Assembly (NCBI GenBank): GCA_025642065.1
Contig: JAODUP010000012.1
Coordinates: forward strand, 3,480,001-3,544,000
DNA length: 64,000 nucleotides
Reading direction: 5' to 3'
DNA from: Paralvinella palmiformis
Taxonomy: Eukaryota > Annelida > Polychaeta > Terebellida > Alvinellidae
This document shows, piece by piece, positions 34,238 to 44,560 of this stretch (its first letter is position 1; every line of letters begins with the position of its first letter). The notes beneath the pieces were generated by a model. The model searched no databases, was not told the origin of the DNA, and saw only the letters and a program-made list of their open reading frames with translations. A program made the position numbers and the translations under genes.

Positions 34238-35075
34238 GTAAGACGATCCGAGTGTACTTGACGGGACTTAGATGGGTGTTTAACTCGGATATTTCGACCG
34301 GAGTTGGCGAGCTCGGATATTAGCGGTGTTTAGTAGACCCGACCGGGGTTTCCTCAACATCCCCCCCCCCGATCGGATCGGCGTATAGTATAGTATAGCG
34401 GCGGTGGCGACGGCGCGCACCGCGCACGGCGCACGGCGGCGCTTAGTTGCCATGGAGACGACGCTAACTTAACGAAAACACTCGATGGACTATTGGATGG
34501 TAATTGGTTTGGTATACGAACTGGGTGACGCCTGGATACTGGGTACCTATAGATAGCCAGACGGGTAGACGTACTCATCACTGGGAGACGGGGAGGTGAG
34601 GTCGCGGTACTCGTCGACACCTGACAGGTAAATAGGTACTCGTTTGTAGTATAGGTCGCAGATGGATAATCGCGGGAGGAGGTCGGGGTGTTCGTTTTCT
34701 CGCTAAGACCAACTAACTCTAATGGACAGGGGTGTCACGAAGATGACACGATGGTATTGTAATTTAATGTTTCACCCCCCCCAAAAAAAAAGGGAGGGGG
34801 CGAGGATCGGTCCAAATTACCCACCATTTTAAATGACCGTGCATCGTTATTAGTCTAATGCTCCGAGGTGAGTAAGATGAAGGTGTGACGGCTGTGATCA
34901 GTGAAGATCCCGATATTGGTTGAGTGTTGAATGTGCCTGTGTGATATCAAATCCTCACACCATCTATATTCTATTATGGAATGTTAACCCCCCCCCCCCT
35001 CAATACCTATATCATTAAAACAACCCATTTTTATTCCCCTGTACACTACTGACTGCTGCTACTAATGACCAACAG
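34238..35075. other. GC-rich promoter-like DNA and C/A homopolymers
   Basis: A CpG-dense patch (about 34375-34450) contains GTATA and GGCGCAC repeats and the X-box at 34446. C and A homopolymers occur near 34775 and 34990. Confidence 0.35.
34446..34459. promoter_or_regulatory. RFX X-box-like site in a CpG-rich patch
   Basis: GTTGCCATGGAGAC matches the RFX X-box consensus at 12 of 14 positions and sits at the edge of a CpG-dense patch. Confidence 0.4.
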
Positions 35076-35323
35076 GTGGATGCAAGTGAGATTGAAGACT
35101 TAGTGAACTTTTTGAGAAAAAACAATGGCCAAATACTGTGTTCACAAAGGACCAGAAAATTAATTTTCGCCAAAAGTGTTCAAAATACAAAGTTCTGAAT
35201 GGAACACTTCACTACGAGCACGAGTCTCACGGACCAGTACATCTGATTCGACCCGAAGAAAGGGATCCGATCCTCCAGGATTGTGTGTTTCTGCTCCTGA
35301 CTGGCGGACATTTAGTTAAATAA
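35076..35323 (+). pseudogene. Decayed retroelement/KRBA2-type integrase N-terminal segment
   Basis: A good acceptor, CTACTAATGACCAACAG, ends at 35075. The next frame reads VDASEIEDLVNFLRKNNGQ and must shift to continue as TKDQKINFRQKCSKYKVLNG, TLHYEHES and RPEERDPILQDC, ending GGHLVK at TAA 35321-35323. The layout of an alpha-helical lead, KYKVLNGTLHY and RPEERDPIL, then GGH, is that of the integrase H2C2 zinc-binding region in LTR retroelements and in KRAB-A domain-containing protein 2-like proteins. The first His expected after DC is Val here. The frame break, lost His and absence of the integrase core point to a relic. Family assignment is from memory. Confidence 0.5.
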
Positions 35324-35609
35324 ATCATCCATATATCATTTGTAGTACAATTTGTTAGGCTTCATTAACAGCCTGCGTTTGTTAAGTTTCTGACACCATC
35401 TTGGATGGACATAATTAGCCAAGAAATCAGCCTAGTCATTTTATTTCTATGTAAGACATTATCAAATATTTATGTATGTCATTACTGACATAATTAATTA
35501 CTTGGAGAGTGCTATAGTATATGAAGAAATGATGCATCAGCGCAAAATGAAATTTCTATTATAATAGAATTTAACAATATTTCGTTAAGGCTTTAACAAC
35601 AACAACAGC
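35324..35609. other. AT-rich flank of the integrase relic
   Basis: AATAAATCA overlaps the stop codon and could serve as a polyadenylation signal. Nothing else is seen. Confidence 0.3.
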
Positions 35610-35700
35610 AATAATAAAAATGTAATAATAATAATAATAATAATAATAATGTTCAATTACTAAAATTTACTCAAAGACACTATACAGTGAAATAACATAT
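35610..35700 (+). mobile_element. AAT-linked interspersed repeat, copy 4
   Basis: (AAT)n, ATGTTCAATTACTAAAATTT and CAAAGACACTATACAGTG resemble, block by block, the copy at 6538. Similarity is limited. Confidence 0.35.
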
Positions 35701-36026
35701 TAAAAAAAGATTTTGGGTAAAAATTGCAAATAAAATAAATTTTATACGCAAAATTTAATTTATACACCTTTCAATCTGAACTCCACAGAAAGAACTTTGT
35801 GTTTCTGTGTTTGTTATCTTTTTCTCAACGTGTCGTTCGATTACAAAGAAAAGTATTGCATCTCGTCTGTAGGTGATACAAATTGTATAAAGTTCCAGAC
35901 AAGATGGCAGACTAGACGTTAGACCGTATATTTAACAAAACTAATACACTATAATATATCAACTATATTATGGCATTTATTTGTCTCTTAATAAATCTGA
36001 CAAATACAATATATTTCTGTTTTGTG

Positions 36027-36084
<58 letters not shown>
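36027..36084. repeat. (CT)n(AT)n compound microsatellite
   Basis: CT and AT runs are fused. Confidence 0.95.
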
Positions 36085-36094
<10 letters not shown>

Positions 36095-36580
36095 GGGGGA
36101 GGACCTGGAAATGGGTATATGAGGGGGCGCTTTATCCGTGGATATAAACTATAATATCTGATATAATGGCCCGGAGCTATCCAACAATCTGTAAATATCA
36201 TACAGATATAACATAAATTAGCTAATATTCCACCAATCCGCCCACCCTAACAGACCCCCCACACAGGAAATGATTGAACAATCAACTGGCGTGATTTACT
36301 TGACGTATGGCTGATTAGTGGCGCCCCCTAGCTAGCCACAAATACCGGAACCCATTACAACCCGGTAACGCGAGACTCGGCCGTTTACGCGCGGTTGTCA
36401 TAGAGATATGAATGTGTGACGTCGCAGTGCCCTACGTTTACGTCCAGTTGACTGTTAATGAGGTTAAAATAGATGACGATATAATATGACATATCGTATA
36501 TTAATAGTCTATTTCTTTGTAATGTTTATTTAAATAAACTAACAGAACCTATAGTGTATAATGACTGCTATCTGTTTTTG

Positions 36581-36581
<1 letters not shown>
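36085..36581. other. Unique DNA, no gene recognised
   Basis: GCGCCCCCTAGCTAG near 36321 is CTCF-like. Nothing coding is supported. Confidence 0.3.
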
Positions 36582-36626
<45 letters not shown>

Positions 36627-36744
36627 TCTGTTTTTACGAAGTTAAATTCAAAGCTGATCTATATGACGCTAAGTATGATAGATCCGAAAAATGGAAAGAT
36701 AGTTATGTGTACAAGACAAAACATACTTTGAGAGAAATGGGAGC

Positions 36745-36824
<80 letters not shown>
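36582..36824. repeat. Two (AT)n tracts, the second joined to (GA)n
   Basis: AT runs at 36582-36620 and 36750-36798; the second passes into a GA run to 36824. Confidence 0.95.
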
Positions 36825-37712
36825 TAAGAGAGAGAATCAGGGGGGGACCCACAGACAGGTCGACAGATCCACACGGTGAGCTCCCTGCTAGCTTTTAGAT
36901 TACAACGAGATTTTAATAAATACATATCGACCAGCGGAAGTCAATCATTTACGTTGTGTAATTTAGTTCGACCATCAAAATGCCGTTACCACGGCAAGAC
37001 GTCCAATAGATCACAGAGCAGCTTGTTTACATACAATAATCCCATTTAGTTCGTATTTGCATAGAAATAGACACACATGTCTGCCGACGGTCACATCTAA
37101 GGCTCTCCCCATCACACCTCGCTTTGTTCTTTATCAAGCGGGAGTAAATTCGCTTTGGGGGGGCGTTAATATTTCGGTCATATTTCGACTTTATTTTCGC
37201 GCAAATTGGTTTTCAATTTGTGTACTATTGGCGAAAACGCCAAGCTCGGGACGTGGGCGATAATTAGGGAACCGATGCCAGCAAGCTGTGACATTAGAGG
37301 TGCAAACGTGTTTGTGTGTGTGTGTTTGTGTGTCGAATGTGTCATAATTAATATATAATGTGTAATCTGCGACTTGTCATTATTGTTTTTAATCATCCCC
37401 TTTCCCCTGTAGTATGACAAGGTGAAGCCACGAACCAGGTGGAAGGTTGGGGGGGGGGGGTGGTATCCGGCTAGTTTTGACGCCAGATGGACGTAACTTG
37501 GAAGATGATGAGATTGTTGGTTAGACCATCGGTCTTTCCGAATCGGTCAGTAAATGAGGGATGGGATGGAGATGTTTAACAGGATAACGGGACAGACGGA
37601 AACGAAGAGGGAGGCAGGGAAGTTGGGATCCAGCCAGATGGACATATGGAGAGACAAATATATACAGGTGCAGATAAAGGTGAGTTTTTGTGTGCGTATT
37701 TATCATAAATTA
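36825..37712. other. Unique DNA, no gene recognised
   Basis: GTTACCACGGCAAG at 36985-36998 is X-box-like. A G homopolymer lies near 37450. No gene is supported. Confidence 0.3.
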
Positions 37713-37738
37713 TTTGTGTGTGTGTGCGCGCGCGCGCG

Positions 37739-37776
<38 letters not shown>
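37713..37776. repeat. (GT)n(CG)n(CA)n(GA)n compound block
   Basis: The GT arm and CA arm are complementary around a CG centre, giving a hairpin-capable and Z-prone block. Confidence 0.9.
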
Positions 37777-37900
37777 AATGATATAGGTACAGTGTAATAT
37801 AATAGAATATGTGAGAAGATAAATAAATATAACTGTATATTTATAAATTACACCTTACACATTCCTGTCTACAGTTGAAGATAATATGTAATACCTTTTC

Positions 37901-37901
<1 letters not shown>

Positions 37902-37952
<51 letters not shown>
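37902..37952. repeat. (AT)n microsatellite
   Basis: A clean AT run of about 50 bp. Confidence 0.95.
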
Positions 37953-37954
<2 letters not shown>

Positions 37955-38059
37955 GTTAGAGAATCATTTCATATAACATGGTACCACTTTATTATTAATT
38001 ATCACACAGAACCACATCACCTAATACAGTCAAATTATTATTATAAAAGAGAGTAATTT

Positions 38060-38400
38060 CACATTATAACACATAACAACATTACTACACATACTGCTAC
38101 ATTACTAAGCACAACCATATTGCCACAAAGAACCACATTACAAACCAAAAACGTAGTACTATTTAGTATTGTAGTACAAGTAAGCGCCGCACTATCACAC
38201 AGAGACACATTGCCACATATAGCCACCTTAACAGACAGAGCCTCGTTACCATATAAAACCACATTACCATACATCGTCGCGTTACCATTCATAGCCACAA
38301 CACCATACATAGCCACATTACCACACGGAACCATATTATCATAGAGCGCCACATTACCGGACGGAGCCACATTTTCCACAGAGAACCAGGATACCACCAG
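38060..38400. repeat. Degenerate CCACATTACCATACATAG minisatellite
   Basis: Units of about 15-18 bp built on CCACATTACCA and CATAGCC recur throughout. They keep frames open on both strands. No gene is implied. Confidence 0.6.
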
Positions 38401-38641
38401 CTCTCTATAACTTCTCCACACTTCATAACATCAGACAGACAACAGACACTCAGTCGGCCATTACTATTGTGACGTCATTATTATTCCTTTCAGCGACCGG
38501 CCGATGTCACGCTTCTCATCACATGACTACGGCTTTATCGACAGTTATGTGACGTCACCAGGGACGTCTACGTCACTTCCGGGAGGATGAGAATGGTCGT
38601 TAACTGTCCAGGGATAGAGAAGAGAAATATGAAGGAAGGTA

Positions 38642-39183
38642 GTGAACCATAAAATATGAACATGTCTACACGGAGACTGTTAGAGACGAGGGGGGATCGA
38701 TATATGTTGTAACAACAACAACAACAACAATTACAACAACAACAACAACAACAACAGTGAACCATAAAATATGAACATGTATACACGGAGACTGTTAGAG
38801 ACGAGGGGGATCGATATATGTTGTAACAACAACAACAACAACAATTACAACAACAACAACAACAGTGAACCATAAAATGTGAACATGTCTACACGGAAAC
38901 TCTTAGAGACGAGGGTGGGATGTGTATATGTTGTAACAACAACAACAACAACAATTACAACAACAACAACAATGAACCATAAAATGTGAACATGTCTACA
39001 CGGAGACTCTTAGAGACGAGGGGGGATGTGTATATGGTTTTAAAAAAACAACAACAACAACAACAATTACAACAACAACAACAATGAACCATAAAATGTG
39101 AACATGTCTACACGGAGACTCTTAGAGACGAGGGGGGATGTTTATATGTTGTAACAACAACAAGAACAACAACAACAACAACA
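38642..39183. repeat. 108-115 bp tandem repeat, five copies, each ending in (CAA)n
   Basis: Units start at 38642, 38757, 38865, 38973 and 39085. Each has TGAACCATAAAAT, a CATGTCTACACGGA segment, GTTAGAGACGAGGGG or its variants, a TTGTAACAAC junction and a CAA tract broken once by ATTACAA. Unit length varies with the CAA count. TGTTGTAACAACA is itself a short palindrome. Confidence 0.9.
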
Positions 39184-39299
39184 GGTTATTGAAAAGAAGA
39201 AACATATTTGAGGTAGTAAGAACAGCAGCAACAGAAATAGACAGTAATAAGAAAAATAATAATAATAACTACAACAAATATAACTACTGCTGTAACTAC

Positions 39300-41545
39300 T
39301 GTGCTGCCGGATGGTTGTGGTAGTAGTGATGATGGTTGAGGTAGTGGTGATGATGGTTGAGGTAGTGGTGATGACGGTTGAGGTAGTGGTGATGATGGTT
39401 GTGTTAGTGGTGATGATGGTGAGGTAGTGGTGATGATGGTTCAGGTAGTGGTGATGATGGTGAGATATTGGTTATGATGGTTATGGTAGTGGTGATGATG
39501 ATTATGGTAGTCGTGGTGATGATGGTTGTAGTGCTACCTCTGATGGTTGAGGTAGTGGTGACGATGGTTGTGCTGCTGAAGATGATGGTTGTAGTGGTGG
39601 TGGTGATAGTGAGCTAGTGGTGATGATGGTGAGGTAGTGGTGATGATGTTGGGTTAGTGGTGATGATGGTTAGGTAGTGGTGGTGATGATGGTTGTGTTA
39701 GTGGTGATGATGGTGAGGTAGTGGTGATGATGGTTCAGGTAGTGGTGATGATGGTGAGATATTGGTTATGATGGTTATGGTAGTGGTGATGATGATTATG
39801 GTAGTCGTGGTGATGATGGTTGTAGTGCTACCTCTGATGGTTGAGGTAGTGGTGACGATGGTTGTGCTGCTGAAGATGATGGCTGTAGTGGTGGTAATGA
39901 TGGTGAGGTAGTGGTGATGATGGTTGTGTTAGTGGTGATGATGGTGAGGTAGTGGTGATGATGGTTCAGGTAGTGGTGATGATGGTGAGATATTGGTTAT
40001 GATGGTTATGGTAGTGGTGATGATGATTGATGGTATCGTGGTGATGATGGTTGAGTGTAGTGGTGAGGATGGTGAGATGTTGGTTAAGATGTTTGTAGTG
40101 GTGGTGGTGATATGAGTGTGGTGATGATGGTGAGGTAGTGGTGATGATGGTTGTGTTAGTGGTGATGATGGTTAGGTAGTGGTGGTGATGATAGTTGTAG
40201 TGTGGTGATGACGGTGAGGTAGTGGTGATGATGGTTCAGGTAGTGGTGATGATGGTTGTGTTAGTGGTGATGTTGGTGAGGTAATGGTGATGATGGTTCA
40301 GGTAGTGGTGATGATGGTGAGATATTGGTTATGATGGTTATGGTAGTGGTGATGATGATTATGGTAGTCGTGGTGATGATGGTTGTAGTGCTACCTTTGA
40401 TGGTTGAGGTAGTGGTGACGATGGTTGCGCTGCTGAAGATGATGGTTGTAGTGGTGGTAGTGATGATGATTGGATTACTTGTGATGATGGTTGTATTACT
40501 GGTGATGATAGTTGTGGTAGTGGTGATGATAGTTTTGGTAGCGGTAATAATATTTATGGTATTGGTGATGATGGCAGTGGTAGTGATGATAAAGGTAGTG
40601 GTAGTGGTGATGATAGTTGTGGCAGTGGCGAAGATGGTTATGGTAGTAATGCTGACAGTTGGGGTAGTGGTGATAATTGTTCTGGTAGTGGAGATCATGG
40701 TTGTGGTAGGGTTGATAACAATTGTGGTAGTGGTGATGACAGTAGTAGTAGTGGAGATGATAGTTGCGGTAGTGGTGATGAAAGTTCTGGCAGTGAAAAT
40801 GATAGTCGAGGTAGTGGTGAGTATATGTGCGGTGCTGGTACTGGTAGTTATGATAGTGATGGCCATGTTTGTGGTGATGGTAGTGATTGTGGTGATGGTA
40901 GTGATTGTGGTGATGGTAGTGATTGTGGTGGTAGTGATGGTGATGATGAAAAATAATGATGATCTTGGTCGTTGTGATGATTATGATGATTACTATGATG
41001 ATGATGATGGTACTGGTGGTGCTGATGTTGTTGATGTTGATGGTTAAGTTAGATATGATGATGCTGGTGATGCTTATGATGGTGATAGTAATGATGATGA
41101 TGTTCAGGTTGTTAATGGTAGTGAGATAGTAGTTGTGGTAGTGGTGGTAGTGGTGGTTATAATAGTAGTAAAGAAGTGATGAGAGTAATGCTAGTTGTGG
41201 TTGTGCTGTTAATGATGACGATTATAATGATGATACTAATGATGATAAGAACAGTAGTGATGATACGTGTAGGTCTGGTGATGATAATGGTTGGAATGAT
41301 AATAATGGTGATGATAGTGGTGATGTTTCTTGTGATGATGGCTATGGTAATTGTTGTGATGATAGTTGTGATGATTGTTACGATGATTGTTATGGTGACT
41401 GTTGTGATGATTGTTGGGATGATTAATGTGATCTTTTTGTGATGATTGATCTGATGGTTATGATGATTGTAGTGGTGCTTGTTGTGATGGTTTTTATGAT
41501 GATGGTTATGTTGATTGTTATGATGAATGCTGTGATGATGTTGTG
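39300..41545. repeat. 2.2-kb GGTGATGAT-type array with long higher-order copies
   Basis: The plus strand is built of GGTAGTGGTGATGATGGTT units, almost free of C. A long block beginning GTGTTAGTGG recurs at 39401, 39695, 39926 (partial) and 40258. Three of the copies carry the marker GTAGTGCTACCT. After 40.5 kb the units become more varied and GATTGTT-rich. The 240-codon Val/Met-rich plus frame and the 201-codon Thr/Ile minus frame are repeat translations. Confidence 0.9.
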
Positions 41546-41607
41546 ATGATGTCCTTCTATATGCTGACCTATAAGGATACTAATGAGTTTTTTTGTGCCA
41601 ATTTGTA

Positions 41608-41733
41608 CTCACTCACTCACTCACTCACTCACTCACTCACTCACTCACTCACTCACTCACTCACTCACTCACTCACTCACTCACTCACTCACTCACTCAC
41701 TCACTCACTCACTCACTCACTCACTCACTCACT
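41608..41733. repeat. (CACT)31 array
   Basis: About 126 bp of perfect CACT tetranucleotides. The LTHS-repeat frames are artefacts. Confidence 0.98.
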
Positions 41734-41984
41734 TCGAGAGCCATGCATTACTCCTAGTACATAAATTTATTATGGTATTCCTAGATGATTGTCTAATAGA
41801 CACTCTACATACTAGCATCTTCTAGACACTGTCAAAAGATCCTGATCTTCTGTCCCTATGGTAGTATCATCAGGGGAACATAAGACACTTTAATCGTGCA
41901 TTAGGAGCCTAATCTTTATAACACTAACGGTCTTTCTAACAACTGATAAATAGCTTTGGGAGAGGCTGCGGTATACTAAAACAT

Positions 41985-42260
41985 AGGGTATATGGGGGGG
42001 GGGGGGTTGAGGTTAGGAGGGGGTTAGATAGCCTCTCAAATAGGATATATGCAAGAAGATTGGGTAGGTGGTGTTTACAATCTCATGGGGTATATGGGTG
42101 AGTTACAGGACAGGGGGGTTAGGAAGGGGTGGAGTAGCCTCTCACATAGGGTATACGTGGGAAGTTTGGATAGAGGACTACGAGGGGATGTAGGGTGTTC
42201 TTACATAGGGTATATGGGCGTGTGGTGTGATATAGGGTTAGAGGGGTGGTTATAATTATA
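41985..42260. repeat. Degenerate TAGGGTATATGGG minisatellite
   Basis: AGGGTATATGGG and AGCCTCTCACATAGGG recur several times in irregular units of about 60-80 bp, with a G homopolymer at the start. It is decayed and non-coding. Confidence 0.5.
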
Positions 42261-42373
42261 GAGAGAGTTAGTGGTATAATTATATTGTGAGTGTTGATGA
42301 ACGAGATAGGGTGGATGGTAGGACACCGAGGGGCAATGGGATGGGTGGGAAGAAGGGAGATAGGGTGAATTAT

Positions 42374-42376
<3 letters not shown>

Positions 42377-42412
<36 letters not shown>
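42377..42412. repeat. (AT)n microsatellite
   Basis: A clean AT run. Confidence 0.95.
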
Positions 42413-42417
<5 letters not shown>

Positions 42418-42594
42418 TGGGTTGATGATGAGATTCACAGTTTGGGTGATGGAAACGAATAAAATGGGTTTGTGAAGAGAGTGGGAGGTAGGGTATAGAG
42501 AGAAAAGAATGTGGGTGACATGATAGACTTCGTGAATTTGATTTTAGTGTGATTTTCATGTTAGACCGTGAATGCCATATTAGAAGGAGTTGGG

Positions 42595-43086
42595 AGGGGG
42601 GTTAATAGAGAGAGGGGGGAAGAAGAGAGGAGAGAGAGAGAGAGAGAGAGAGAGGAGGAAAACAAGGCGGAGAGAGAGAGAGAAGGGGGGAGGGATGAAA
42701 AAATAAAGGAGATAGAGGAAAAATAAGGGAGACAGAGAGATGAAAAACAAGAGAGATAGAGATAGAAGAGGGAGAGATGAAAAAATAAGGGAGAGGAAAA
42801 ATAACGGAGAGAGAGGCAAAATAAGAGAGAGAGAGAAGGGGGAGGTATGAAAAAATAAGGGAGAGAGAGGAAAAATAAGGGAGAAAGAGGAGGCAAAATA
42901 AGAGAGAGACAGAGAAAGAGAGAGAGAAGGGGGAGGAATGAAAAAATAAGGGAGGGAGAGGAAAAATAAGGGAGAGAGAGGAACAATAAGAGAGACAGAG
43001 AGAAGGGGGAGAGATGGAAAAAAATAAGCGAGAGAGGAGACAAATAATGGAGAAAGAGAGAGACAAAATAAGAGAGAGCGAGATAG

Positions 43087-43117
<31 letters not shown>

Positions 43118-43195
43118 AAGAGAAGAGAGAGAGAGGGGGGGGAGAAAGAGAAAGGGAGAGAGAGAGAGAGAGAGAGAGAGAGGCGGGGAGAGAGA
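42595..43195. repeat. 600-bp almost pure polypurine tract
   Basis: The plus strand is nearly all A and G, with sparse T mainly in AATAAGGGAGAG sub-units that repeat at irregular spacing, and AGAT units near 43081-43110. It joins mirror-like GA runs able to form triplex (H-DNA). Ser/Leu/Phe minus frames are artefacts. Confidence 0.95.
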
Positions 43196-43403
43196 AGAGA
43201 GTTTAAAAAATCATTTAAGTGTGTATATGTTATCGTTTATATATTTTGATTATGTAAGTTTTTGGTTAAATAATTAGATAAAATCAAAATAAAACCACCA
43301 CATCTCACCGTATCTCCCATGATCTATCCCACCCACTGTGTGTCCGTCACTCCCTTTATCCTCCTATTGTTTAGTCTATCCCATCATCTATCTGTTTATT
43401 GTC

Positions 43404-43790
43404 AGGTCTATCCCACCCTCTCTCTGTCCCTCTGTGTGTCTATTATCTGGTCTATCTCACCCCTCTCTCTGTCCCTCTGTGTGTCTATTATCTGGTCTAT
43501 CTCACCCCTCTCTCTGTCCCTCTGTATGTCTATTATCTGGTCTATCTCACCCCTCTCTCTGTCCCTCTGTATGTCTATTATCTGGTCTATCCCACCCTCT
43601 CTCTGTCCCTCTGTGTGTCTATTATCTGGTCTATCTCACCCCTCTCTCTGTCCCTCTGTGTGTCTATTATCTGGTCTATCTCATCCCTCTCTCTGTCCCT
43701 CTGTGTGTCTATTATCTGGTCTATCTCACCCCTCTCTCTGTCCCTCTGTGTGTCTATTATCTAGTCTATCTCACCCCCCCCTCTCTGTCT
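43404..43790. repeat. 45-bp polypyrimidine-rich tandem repeat, about 8 copies
   Basis: The unit contains CCCTCTCTCTGTCCCTCTGT and TCTATTATCTGGTCTATCTC; TATTATCTGG recurs at 43441 and 43486. The 45-bp period is a multiple of three and lacks stops, so all three plus frames read a 15-residue repeat over 120-220 codons. That is a property of the satellite, not evidence of a gene. Confidence 0.9.
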
Positions 43791-43864
43791 ATCTATTATA
43801 TCATCTACCTCACCATCCTACCCTCTAATTGTCTATTGTATCTCCCATCCTCAGTCTTTCTATC

Positions 43865-44054
43865 GGGACGCCTCTGTGGTCTAGCGGTAGCGTGTTGGAC
43901 CAGAGATCACTACCATCCGTGTTCGAATCTCGGCGTGGGCACATCTGAAGATTGTTTCGTCTTTGACATCGTCTCATTATCTTTGGAGTTCGCTCGGCCC
44001 ATTTAGCCTACCTTGTGCACAAAAGTGACCATAAAACATCAATCATCATCATCA
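43865..44054 (+). mobile_element. tRNA-derived SINE with 14-bp target-site duplications
   Basis: The 72-nt tRNA-like head starts at GCCTCTG (43870). It has a good A box (TGGTCTAGCGG), a B box (GTTCGAATC), T-arm stems pairing 4 of 5, and a partial acceptor stem with GTGGGC. A body of about 110 bp and an (ATC)n tail follow. TCAGTCTTTCTATC (43851-43864) and TCAGTTTTTCTATC (44055-44068) flank it, differing at one base, as expected from LINE-mediated insertion. Transcription would use RNA polymerase III from the internal boxes. It encodes no protein. The LINE partner, likely one recognising ATC tails, is unknown. Confidence 0.85.
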
Positions 44055-44068
44055 TCAGTTTTTCTATC

Positions 44069-44560
44069 ATTCTGTTTAGCTCCTTCCGTCTATCTACCTA
44101 TTAATCCTACCCTCTCTGTATTATCACACCTTCTTTCTGTATTATGTTCCACTGTCTATCACACGTCGATCTACCGTTCTACTCATCCCACCACTGTCTG
44201 TCAATTATCCTGTCTGTCCTATCTTTTACCTGACTATCGTTTCATCTAACCAATATTATTTCTGTCTATTGTCCGATTTATCCCACCCTCTGTCTGTCTG
44301 TACTTCAGTCTATCCCATCCAATCCTTCTATTGTCCCTACCTATCCCACTCCCATATTTCTCTCATATGATCTAGCTCACCCCATCTTTGTATCGTCTAT
44401 CTATCCAACCTCTCCGTTTCCCCGTCCCACCTATTTGTTTATCTGTCTGTCTATCTGTCTGTCTATCCCCTGGCCTATCATTCTGCTATTCAGCCGTCCC
44501 GACCGTTTGTCATATTTATCCCAATTCCCACATTTCTCCTATCCCGTCCTCAGCCGCAAT
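44069..44560. repeat. Pyrimidine-rich TATCCCACC/TCTGTC degenerate repeat
   Basis: Decayed units of the 45-bp array type (CTATCCCACCCTCTGTCTG) continue beyond the SINE. This shows the SINE inserted into existing satellite DNA. Confidence 0.6.

Noticed and set aside
40261..41047. 240-codon plus frame and 201-codon minus frame
   Set aside because: Both are translations of the GGTGATGAT array (Val/Met and Thr/Ile runs), with no independent coding signal.
42561..43066. Minus frames of 150-160 codons rich in Ser, Leu and Phe
   Set aside because: They are direct translations of the polypurine tract.
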